Shown: positions 1 to 5,112 of the stretch, piece after piece
Layout of the letters: every line of letters starts with the position of its first letter
Position numbering within the stretch: position 1 is the stretch's first letter
Assembly: GCA_045538015.1 (NCBI GenBank)
Contig: JAZSQO010000005.1
Location: 1 to 5,717 of the forward strand
Length of the DNA stretch: 5,717 bases
Source of the DNA: SIG598 sp045538015
GTDB lineage: Bacteria > Bacillota > Clostridia > Oscillospirales > Acutalibacteraceae
Reading direction: 5' to 3'
Notes under the pieces: generated by a model
What the model was told of the DNA's origin: nothing
Database searches by the model: none
What the model saw: the letters and a program-made list of their open reading frames with translations, nothing else
Position numbers and translations under genes: made by a program

Positions 1-59
1 TTCTTCACCACAAAGCGGGCCAGCAGAAGCAGGATAAGCACATCGATTATTATACCCAT
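1..59 (-). CDS. N-terminus of a membrane protein, cut by the window edge
   Basis: Reading leftward from the ATG at 59-57, 19 codons are visible before the window ends. They encode MGIIIDVLILLLLARFVVK, a strongly hydrophobic start typical of a first transmembrane helix or uncleaved signal anchor. Two in-frame TAA stops lie directly before this ATG, so translation cannot begin further upstream. A modest Shine-Dalgarno (AAAGG, 76-72) sits 12 nt upstream. The gene begins 45 nt after the stop of the DUF6062 gene on the same strand with no clear terminator or promoter between, so the two are probably co-transcribed. The N-terminus resembles the opening of CvpA-like small membrane proteins, but 19 residues cannot decide the family and I do not assign one. 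The coding frame is fairly likely to be real; its function is unknown from this window. Confidence 0.5.
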   Translation of the reverse strand, partial: MGIIIDVLILLLLARFVVK

Positions 60-104
60 TTATTAACACTGCCTTTCGTAGCAGAAGAATGAATGATGGA
101 GCAA

Positions 105-785
105 TCAGCGGTTGTGCTGGTTGCGGGAGGTGATGAAGTCCACCGAACGCTCCAGAGCGTCGCGGCTGGCCTCGGGCATGGGCTTGCCGGCGTTGCGGAA
201 GTCGAAGGCGTCGGCAAAGGCGTGGAGGTCATCCACCAGACTGCGGCAGTAGCCGGCAGCCTGCCGGTTGGCCTCGGCGCAGAAGCTCTTGTACTGCTTG
301 CCCAGTGCTTTTTTGCCCTCTTCGATCATGCGCTTGTAGTGGGGCAGGCAGATGTGCTCCTGAGAGGCGAAGAGCGCCCGGAATTCAGCCTCGTCCCGGT
401 AGGAGCGGTAGACCGTGTCCAGCGCCCGGGCAAGGTTGCTTTCGATCATGTCGCACACAAAGCAGCTCTTTTCCAGCTTGTCAAGGCCCTTGATGGCCGC
501 GCCGTCCACGGAGCGAAGGAGCCGCTTTTCGATCTCCTCCAGATGGGTGGTCAGAGTCAGGCACACGGGCAGCCGCTGGCCGGTCTTGGCCAGCATATGG
601 AAGTAGTGGCGCTCGCAGAAGCCGGTCTTGTTGGTCATCTCCCGGATGTCCGGCTCCATCATGGCCGCTCCGGTGATGTAATCAACATACTTTTCCTCTA
701 TGGTCTTTCTCATGCGGCAGATGGGGCAGCCGCCGGTCTGTTCAAATACCTCGTTTACGGGGATGGTACAGATAGTCTCTCTCAT
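105..785 (-). CDS. DUF6062 family protein with two CxxC/CxxH metal-site pairs
   Basis: A 226-residue soluble protein, with no signal peptide or membrane helix. The N-terminus (IPVNEVFE), the CPIC motif, the GAAMMEPDIR stretch, the GFCERHY motif and the C-terminal FRNAGKPMPEASRDAL block match what I recall of DUF6062, a Firmicutes family with no known function. Cysteines and histidines form two equivalent sets: C20xxC23 with C57xxH60, and C108xxC111 with C146xxH149. The gaps between pair members are 33 and 34 residues, suggesting an internal duplication of a zinc-binding, mostly helical unit. Zinc binding is inferred. The ATG at 785 is the only usable in-frame start near the conserved N-terminus; no ATG, GTG or TTG occurs in frame back to the Shine-Dalgarno at 825-819. 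That sequence is unusually far away (33 nt), with a 16-bp palindrome between. A membrane-protein gene follows downstream. Family call fairly sure; function unknown. Confidence 0.85.
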   Translation of the reverse strand: MRETICTIPVNEVFEQTGGCPICRMRKTIEEKYVDYITGAAMMEPDIREMTNKTGFCERHYFHMLAKTGQRLPVCLTLTTHLEEIEKRLLRSVDGAAIKGLDKLEKSCFVCDMIESNLARALDTVYRSYRDEAEFRALFASQEHICLPHYKRMIEEGKKALGKQYKSFCAEANRQAAGYCRSLVDDLHAFADAFDFRNAGKPMPEASRDALERSVDFITSRNQHNR

Positions 786-825
786 GAGCGGTACACATGG
801 CGTCGGCCGACGCCGTCTCCTCCTT
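786..825 (-). promoter_or_regulatory. Leader of the DUF6062 gene: distant SD plus 16-bp palindrome
   Basis: On the minus strand a good Shine-Dalgarno, AAGGAGG (825-819), is followed by the perfect palindrome GGCGTCGGCCGACGCC (814-799) and only then by the ATG at 785. As RNA the palindrome can fold into a 6-bp GC stem with a GGCC loop. An out-of-frame ATG at 798 abuts the palindrome and opens an 18-codon frame that overlaps the start of the gene. Folding would bring the Shine-Dalgarno within about 4 nt of ATG 798 and about 17 nt of ATG 785. This arrangement could tune translation, or the palindrome could be a protein-binding site. The sequence elements are certain; their role is inferred. Confidence 0.45.
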
Positions 826-830
826 GAAAA

Positions 831-859
831 ATTATGTTGATTTAATAATTCCCTAACAA
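831..859 (-). promoter_or_regulatory. Candidate sigma-A promoter for the DUF6062 gene (proximal)
   Basis: On the minus strand, TTGTTA (859-854) and CATAAT (836-831) are separated by exactly 17 bp. Transcription would start near 824, practically at the Shine-Dalgarno (825-819), which would leave little or no room upstream of it. This makes the promoter somewhat less convincing than its box match suggests. Confidence 0.4.
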
Positions 860-916
860 TCGCATGATATAATATTAACGGAATACAGGTACACTTACGC
901 AGTTTCCTGAATTATT

Positions 917-945
917 ATTCTACCACACAATGTCGATATTGACAA
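917..945 (-). promoter_or_regulatory. Strong candidate sigma-A promoter for the DUF6062 gene (distal)
   Basis: On the minus strand, TTGTCA (945-940) and TAGAAT (922-917) are 17 bp apart. The -10 is preceded by TGG, giving a TGn extended -10. The predicted start is near 910, leaving a leader of about 125 nt before the ATG at 785. By box quality this is the better of the two leftward promoters, and the whole Shine-Dalgarno/palindrome region would be transcribed from it. Confidence 0.55.
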
Positions 946-1079
946 TACACAAAGCCGAAAAACAGCCGTTTTTAATATTCCGGCAGAGGCCTTTCGCGGC
1001 CGAGCCGTGAAGAGGAGGAAAAGACGGCAGAAAAACATAAAATTTGTATCGTCGAAAGCAACAACATTTCCATTTTCGA

Positions 1080-1108
1080 TTGTATTTGCGGCCATTAAGT
1101 GATATTAT
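1080..1108 (+). promoter_or_regulatory. Sigma-A promoter for the NadA-like gene
   Basis: TTGTAT (1080-1085), a 17-bp spacer and TATTAT (1103-1108) form a good sigma-A promoter, with TGA directly before the -10 (TGn extension). Transcription would start near 1115, giving a leader of about 38 nt that contains the Shine-Dalgarno. The in-frame GTG at 1099 lies inside this promoter and so would not be in the mRNA, which supports the ATG at 1153 as the true start. A TCGAAA-N16-TTTCGA inverted repeat (1052-1079) ends directly before the -35 box and could be an operator. Confidence 0.6.
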
Positions 1109-1134
1109 TTTATTGTAAAAGTGGTGTAGGTCTG

Positions 1135-1145
1135 AAGGAGGTGAT
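1135..1145 (+). promoter_or_regulatory. Full-length Shine-Dalgarno of the NadA-like gene
   Basis: AAGGAGGTGAT matches the 3' end of 16S rRNA over 11 nt without a mismatch. It ends 7 nt before the ATG at 1153. This decides the start in favour of 1153 over the upstream GTGs at 1099 and 1141, and suggests efficient translation. Confidence 0.85.
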
Positions 1146-1152
1146 AAGCCGG

Positions 1153-2112
1153 ATGGCGGTCAGAGATATTCCCGAGCTAAAAAGCGATATTCTCAGTCTC
1201 AAGGAGAGCGTGGAGACCGCGGTGCTGGTGCATTGCTATCAGGATCCCGATCTGGCCGATGTCGCCGACGGAGTGGGCGACTGCATAGAGCTGGCCGAGG
1301 CGCTGAAGAAAAGCGGTCACCGCCGCGCGGTGGTGTGCGGCGTGCGCTACGTGGCCGAGGTCATCTCCCTGCTCTGTCCCGACCGGGAGATAATCCTTGC
1401 CCATCCTCAGGCTCGCTGCCCCATGTCCGGGCAGGTCTATCCCGGCCGGGTAAAAACCTGGCGGGAGGAGCATCCCGACACCTGCGTGGTGTGCTCGGTA
1501 CACTTCGGCGTCAGGCTCATGGCCGAGTGCGACCTGTGCGTCACCCAGAACAACGCTCTCAAGGTGCTTGAAACCTCAGAGGCGCGCCGTATGCTTCTGC
1601 TGACCGACAGCAGCCTCGGGCAGTGGCTCAGAGAGCGGCTGCCGGAAAAGGAGATCGAGCTGTGGCCGTGCAGCTGTCCTGCCATGACCGCGGTGAAGGC
1701 CGTGGATGTGGAGCTGTGCCGCACCAAATGGCCGGAGGCGGTGGTGGCGGTCAACGGTGCCCTTGCCCCCGAGGTGATCGCCGCGGCGGATATGTCCGGC
1801 AGCACCGACGAGATAATGCGCTTCTGCGCCGATTCCCACAAGGATGTCATTGTAGGCGACGAGGTCAGCGTGTGCAGCACCCTAAACCGCCGACATCCGG
1901 AAAAGAGAATATGGCAGCTGGCTCCCAGCAAGCTCATCTGCAGCAACATGAAGCTCACCGGTCTGGAAACTCTGGAGCGGGCCCTCAAGGGAGAGTTCGG
2001 ATGCCCGGTGTCCAACGCGCCCGGAACAGCCAGCCGTGCCCTTGTTCCGCTGACAAGGATGCTCGAGCTGGCGGTAAAAGAAAAAAATTTAAAAATAACT
2101 GAACAAACTTAA
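1153..2112 (+). CDS. Quinolinate synthase (NadA) family protein, divergent, active-site residues lost
   Basis: A 319-residue protein recognisable as NadA family along its length. NadA is a [4Fe-4S] enzyme that condenses iminoaspartate (from NadB) with dihydroxyacetone phosphate to quinolinate in NAD synthesis. Visible landmarks are H27-x-Y29-Q30, the ADVADGVGD block (35-43), CGV and AE (62-69), a cluster cysteine at C89, WPCSCP with C175, GST (216-218), IVGDE (233-237) and C263-SNMK. The three cluster cysteines are therefore in place. However, the HPEC motif is replaced by NGAL (201-204), the Tyr and Asn of the YxN motif align with S115 and H117, the TSSNA loop reads TQNNA (131-135), the histidine after the second cluster cysteine is M178, and the Ser after GD is C44. 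A classical quinolinate synthase reaction is therefore doubtful, and a related iron-sulfur role is possible. No nadB or nadC is adjacent. The start is set by a perfect Shine-Dalgarno. Family sure; function unsure. Confidence 0.85.
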   Translation: MAVRDIPELKSDILSLKESVETAVLVHCYQDPDLADVADGVGDCIELAEALKKSGHRRAVVCGVRYVAEVISLLCPDREIILAHPQARCPMSGQVYPGRVKTWREEHPDTCVVCSVHFGVRLMAECDLCVTQNNALKVLETSEARRMLLLTDSSLGQWLRERLPEKEIELWPCSCPAMTAVKAVDVELCRTKWPEAVVAVNGALAPEVIAAADMSGSTDEIMRFCADSHKDVIVGDEVSVCSTLNRRHPEKRIWQLAPSKLICSNMKLTGLETLERALKGEFGCPVSNAPGTASRALVPLTRMLELAVKEKNLKITEQT

Positions 2113-2131
2113 AAAAAGGCTTTCTTTTTTT
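2111..2131 (+). terminator. Weak A/T hairpin after the NadA-like gene
   Basis: Seven A, GG, a CTT loop and TC plus seven T can pair as a 9-bp stem (2111-2119 with 2123-2131) that overlaps the stop codon. It ends in a T run, as in an intrinsic terminator, but the stem has one G-C pair and one G-T wobble, so it is thermodynamically poor. It may terminate weakly or simply be an A/T tract upstream of the next promoter. Confidence 0.35.
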
Positions 2132-2149
2132 GCAAATAAGTGTTATAAT
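2121..2149 (+). promoter_or_regulatory. Extended -10 promoter for the XRE/S24 regulator
   Basis: A perfect -10 box TATAAT (2144-2149) is preceded by TGT, giving the TGn extension. The position 17 bp upstream (2121-2126, TTTCTT) is a poor -35, so the extended -10 would carry the promoter. Transcription would begin near 2156, leaving a leader of about 160 nt before the regulator gene. Confidence 0.5.
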
Positions 2150-2155
2150 CTAAAA

Positions 2156-2314
2156 TCGAAAATACGCCAGATATTTCCTTATTAGAAATTTCAGGAAGAT
2201 ATGTGAAAAAATCGGTAACGGACACTGCACGGATTTATAAGAAATTCCGGACAGTGCGTAAATATATTATCCGTCTCACGAGGCGGAATGCGTAACGCAT
2301 GGAGTGAAAAAATT
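2156..2314 (+). promoter_or_regulatory. Inverted-repeat-rich leader of the XRE/S24 regulator
   Basis: This untranslated stretch holds three inverted repeats. ATATTTCCT (2171-2179) pairs with AGGAAGATAT (2193-2202) with one bulge. CACTG-ca-CGGA-TTT (2223-2236) pairs with AAA-T-TCCG-ga-CAGTG (2242-2256) around a 5-nt loop. ATGCGT-A-ACGCAT (2288-2300) is a near-perfect palindrome ending directly before the Shine-Dalgarno GGAGTGA (2301-2307). I recognise no known riboswitch. The elements could be RNA hairpins or operators, with the last the best candidate for autoregulation. Structure is seen; function is inferred. Confidence 0.4.
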
Positions 2315-3019
2315 ATGAGAAAACCGCAGACCCCGGAAAAGAGAGCTGAAATGGCCCGTGTGGGCGCTCGTCTGAATGAGATCAGAAGAGAAGCCGGCCT
2401 GTCGCTGAGCGATGTGGCTGACCGACTCAGCCGCGAGTTCGGAGCCAATACAAATAAAGGCATGATCTCAAAGTACGAGAACGGCATCCATGAGCCATCT
2501 GCCAGCACCATCTACTGCCTTAGCCGCATATTCGGCGTGTCTCCCGACTACATCATGTGCCGCACCGACGAAAAATTTGAATCGGCTCCGGCTCAGGGCA
2601 CCGAAGCTGTCGGCTACTGTGTCAAGCTGTACAATTCCATGACCGACCGCGATGTCGGTGAGCAGGACGAGTCGAAGACCATCCTTATTCCCAAGGACTG
2701 GCTGGTGGGCGGCAGGGAGTACTTTGCCTTCCGCGTCAAGGGCGGACGGGCGGCTCCCCGCTATTTCGACGGCGACATCATCGTCTTCGAGCGCAAGATC
2801 AAGACCAAGAAGGATCAGGCGGCTCTCGTCAGCATCGGCGGCGACGAAGCCACCCTCTGCCTTGTGACCAAAAAGCGCAACGGCAAGATCATCAAGCCTC
2901 TGGATCCGGCCTATGACAGCCACTTCTACACCACCGAGGAGATCGCCGACGTCCCCGTCAAGATCCTCGGCGTCGCCGTTGAGCTGCGCCGTCAGGACAT
3001 CGACGACCGGGAAAGATAA
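2315..3019 (+). CDS. XRE-family regulator with degenerate S24 (LexA/CI-like) domain
   Basis: A 234-residue cytoplasmic DNA-binding protein. Residues about 15-80 form an XRE/Cro-CI helix-turn-helix: ARLNEIRREAGLSLSDVADR, then MISKYENGIHEPS and YCLSRIFGVSPDYI. Residues about 130-225 follow the S24 peptidase fold of LexA and CI: FAFRVKGG, DGDIIVFER (152-160), EATLCLVTK, LDPAY and KILGVAVELRR. In self-cleaving members the pattern is KGDSM with a later ATVK. Here the serine position is R145 and the lysine position C182, so RecA-stimulated self-cleavage is not expected; the domain probably serves for dimerisation or ligand sensing. I chose the ATG at 2315 because GGAGTGA lies 7 nt upstream; an in-frame ATG at 2288 has only GAGG 4 nt away and lies in a palindrome. 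The gene has its own promoter, leader and strong terminator. It may repress itself; targets are unknown. Confidence 0.85.
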   Translation: MRKPQTPEKRAEMARVGARLNEIRREAGLSLSDVADRLSREFGANTNKGMISKYENGIHEPSASTIYCLSRIFGVSPDYIMCRTDEKFESAPAQGTEAVGYCVKLYNSMTDRDVGEQDESKTILIPKDWLVGGREYFAFRVKGGRAAPRYFDGDIIVFERKIKTKKDQAALVSIGGDEATLCLVTKKRNGKIIKPLDPAYDSHFYTTEEIADVPVKILGVAVELRRQDIDDRER

Positions 3020-3031
3020 TCTGAATCAAAG

Positions 3032-3068
3032 AACCGCAGCGGTCACTGTGCCGCTGCGGTTTCTGTTT
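3032..3068 (+). terminator. Strong intrinsic terminator after the XRE/S24 regulator
   Basis: AACCGCAGCGG (3032-3042) and CCGCTGCGGTT (3051-3061) form a perfect 11-bp, GC-rich stem with an 8-nt loop, followed by the T-rich tail TTCTGTTT. It begins 12 nt after the stop codon and separates the regulator from uvrC. Confidence 0.85.
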
Positions 3069-3079
3069 GTGACCGATGC

Positions 3080-3109
3080 TTGACAAGGAGCCGGTCACCC
3101 GGGTATCAT
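3080..3109 (+). promoter_or_regulatory. Sigma-A promoter of uvrC
   Basis: A perfect TTGACA (3080-3085) and TATCAT (3104-3109, one mismatch) are 18 bp apart. The expected start is near 3116, giving a leader of about 40 nt. No Firmicutes LexA box (CGAAC-N4-GTTCG) is visible. The -35 lies between the arms of a perfect inverted repeat, GTGACCG (3069-3075) and CGGTCAC (3092-3098), which may be an operator. Confidence 0.65.
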
Positions 3110-3155
3110 AATAGCGTTATAAATTTTTCGCGTAAAAGCGCCGGAGGATAAATCT

Positions 3156-5000
3156 ATGCCGGAATACAAGCCGGGCGATCTGCCCCGCCTGCGGGCCAAG
3201 GCCATGAAGCTGCCTCTGCGTCCGGGCGTTTATATAATGAAGGACAGCACCAATAAAATAATATACATCGGCAAGGCCAAAGCGCTCAAGAACCGGGTCA
3301 GCCAGTATTTCGGCTCCCAGAACAACCACACGGGCAAGGTGCGCTCCATGGTCAGCAAGGTGTGCGATTTCGACTATGTGGTCACCGATTCGGAGTACGA
3401 GGCGCTCATTCTCGAGTGCAACCTCATCAAGCTCCATTCGCCCCACTATAATATTCTGCTCAAGGACGACAAGGGCTATCATTACATCCGCGTCACCAAC
3501 GAGATGTACCCGCGCGTTTCCGTGGTCAAGCAGCTGCCGGGAGACGATTCCCGGCTCATCGGCCCCTACACCAGCAGCTCCACCGTCAACGGCTCGGTAG
3601 ACGAGGCCAACCGCATCTTCCGGCTGGCCACCTGCAAGCGCCGCTTTCCTCAGGAGATAGGCAAGGGCCGTCCCTGCCTCAACTACCACATCAAGCAGTG
3701 CATGGCGCCCTGCCGGGGAAATATCACTCCGGAGGAATACGCCGAGGCGGTGGATCAGGCCATCGATTTCCTTCAGGGCGGCACCGAGCAGAGCATCCGC
3801 GTCCTGACCGAGCAGATGGAGCAGTGCGCCGAGGCCATGGAGTTTGAAAAAGCCGCCCAGCTCCGGGATCGCATCAATGCCATCAAGGGCATCGGAGCAC
3901 GCCAGAAGGTGGTCATGGCCAAGGTGGAGGAGCAGGATGTGTTCGCCGTTTCCCAGAGTCCCAAGGACGCCTGCTGCGCCGTTTTCCGCTTTCTGGGCGG
4001 CAGGCTGGTGGACAGCGAATCCTTCATGCTGGGCGAGATAGAATCGCCCGCCAACGCTCTGGGGCAGATGATCCGCCAGTTTTATTCCATCCGCGACCGC
4101 ATCCCGCCCCGTATCGCCCTCGATGTGGAGGCGGAGGATCAGCAGCTGCTGGAGCAGTGGCTGACCGAAAAGGCGGGACGGCGGGTGACCATAACGGTGC
4201 CTCAGCGGGGCGAGCAGGCGCGCCTGACCCAGATGTGCCGCCAGAACGCCGCCGAGCATCTGGCCAATCCCAGAGGATGGCTGGGCGCTCACGCCGCCGC
4301 CCTTGACGAGCTGGGAAGGCTGCTGGGTCTGCCCAAGCCGCCGGAGTATATCGAATCCTACGACATATCCAACACCGCCGGCGACTGCAATGTGGCGGGC
4401 ATGGTGGTCTTTGAGGACGGCCTGCCCCTCAAGTCGGCCTACCGCCGCTTCAAGATAAAGACGGTCGTGGGTCAGGACGACTACGGCTCCATGCGGGAGG
4501 TAATCTGCCGCCGCATTCAGGAATACCGCGCCCATGAGGGCGAGGAGGGCTTTGGCCGCCTGCCGTCCCTCATACTGCTGGACGGCGGCGAGGGTCATGT
4601 GGCGGCGGTAAAGCCCCTCATCGAGGCCAGCGGCCTTGATATCCCGGTTTTCGGCATGGTCAAGGACGACAAGCACCGCACCCGGGCCATCGCGGCGGGG
4701 GGCGGTGAGATAGCCATTTCAGGCAATCGGGCTGCCTTCACGCTGGTGTCCACCATTCAGGAGGAGGTGCACCGCTACGCCATCGCCTACCACCGGGCAT
4801 CCCGAAGCAAGTCGGTCAAGGGACTGACGCTGACCAGGATAGAGGGAATAGGCGACAGCCGCGCCAAGGCGCTGATGCAGCACTTCCGCACCATCGGAGC
4901 CATAAAGCAGGCCTCGGTGGAGGAGCTGGCGGCGGTGAAGGGCATGACAAGGTCCGCCGCCGAGGCGGTGCGAGCCTACTTTGACGCCGAGGAGCAGTGA
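3156..5000 (+). CDS. uvrC: UvrC, excinuclease ABC subunit C
   Basis: The 614-residue dual-incision nuclease of nucleotide excision repair: after UvrA and UvrB mark a lesion, UvrC cuts the strand on both sides. Its length is normal for the family. Residues about 22-100 are the GIY-YIG nuclease for the 3' cut: GVY (24-26), YIG (37-39), R47, E87 and N99 in place. Four cysteines, C150, C164, C172 and C176 (the last three as CxxxxxxxCxxxC), fit the UvrC iron-sulfur cluster. A UVR motif that contacts UvrB covers about 211-245. The RNase H-like nuclease for the 5' cut holds D403 (YDIS), D476 (LLDGGEGH) and H539 (EVHRYA), and two helix-hairpin-helix motifs end the protein (about 557-612). The start is set by GGAGGA (3143-3148), 7 nt upstream. 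The gene is apparently monocistronic and nothing is missing. Confidence 0.98.
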   Translation: MPEYKPGDLPRLRAKAMKLPLRPGVYIMKDSTNKIIYIGKAKALKNRVSQYFGSQNNHTGKVRSMVSKVCDFDYVVTDSEYEALILECNLIKLHSPHYNILLKDDKGYHYIRVTNEMYPRVSVVKQLPGDDSRLIGPYTSSSTVNGSVDEANRIFRLATCKRRFPQEIGKGRPCLNYHIKQCMAPCRGNITPEEYAEAVDQAIDFLQGGTEQSIRVLTEQMEQCAEAMEFEKAAQLRDRINAIKGIGARQKVVMAKVEEQDVFAVSQSPKDACCAVFRFLGGRLVDSESFMLGEIESPANALGQMIRQFYSIRDRIPPRIALDVEAEDQQLLEQWLTEKAGRRVTITVPQRGEQARLTQMCRQNAAEHLANPRGWLGAHAAALDELGRLLGLPKPPEYIESYDISNTAGDCNVAGMVVFEDGLPLKSAYRRFKIKTVVGQDDYGSMREVICRRIQEYRAHEGEEGFGRLPSLILLDGGEGHVAAVKPLIEASGLDIPVFGMVKDDKHRTRAIAAGGGEIAISGNRAAFTLVSTIQEEVHRYAIAYHRASRSKSVKGLTLTRIEGIGDSRAKALMQHFRTIGAIKQASVEELAAVKGMTRSAAEAVRAYFDAEEQ

Positions 5001-5035
5001 CGCTCCGGCGGAGAAGCCGCTGTTTCGGAAAGATA

Positions 5036-5064
5036 TTGACAACGCTCCGCGAATATGATATTAT
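5036..5064 (+). promoter_or_regulatory. Near-consensus sigma-A promoter of the zinc-ribbon membrane protein
   Basis: TTGACA (5036-5041), a 17-bp spacer and TATTAT (5059-5064) with a TGA extension make the closest match to consensus in the window. The predicted start is near 5071, about 40 nt before the ATG. It indicates that the gene is transcribed independently of uvrC; only a weak CGGC/GCCG hairpin (5006-5019) lies between uvrC and this promoter. Confidence 0.75.
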
Positions 5065-5112
5065 GTAAACGGACACGATCTGGAATCAGTATCGGAAAAG
5101 GAGCGAAGTAGT

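Noticed and set aside
93..827. 244-codon open frame on the plus strand opposite the DUF6062 gene
   Set aside because: It is a shadow of the minus-strand gene, which has family motifs. The plus-strand product has no motif, and the frame runs through the leader palindrome and the minus-strand ribosome binding site.
865..873. TGATATAAT, a perfect extended -10 on the plus strand
   Set aside because: No acceptable -35 lies 16-18 bp upstream, and a better promoter with its leader (1080-1108) sits next to the gene. It could be a weak extra start, but I cannot support it.
939..944. Perfect TTGACA on the plus strand
   Set aside because: No -10 box is present at 16-18 bp; the nearest A/T box is about 26 bp away. 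The same bases serve the leftward promoter on the other strand.
1013..1018. AGGAGG in the divergent region suggesting a small gene
   Set aside because: No ATG, GTG or TTG follows at a workable distance; the nearest TTG is about 26 nt away and opens only a short frame through the promoter of the NadA-like gene.
895..1095. 66-codon minus-strand open frame in the divergent region
   Set aside because: It runs through both the rightward promoter and the better leftward promoter, has no clear Shine-Dalgarno, and its product is low-complexity hydrophobic without family resemblance.
3069..3116. Possible LexA/SOS box at uvrC
   Set aside because: No CGAAC-N4-GTTCG pattern can be found. The inverted repeat present, GTGACCG/CGGTCAC, is a different sequence with a longer spacer.
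3117..4676. Very long open frame (519 codons) on the minus strand opposite uvrC
   Set aside because: It lies antisense to a complete uvrC with all catalytic residues. Long antisense frames are expected in GC-rich coding DNA, and its protein shows no recognisable domain.
5006..5019. CGGC-N6-GCCG hairpin after uvrC as a terminator
   Set aside because: The stem is only 4 bp and is not followed by a T run, so I do not call a terminator there.
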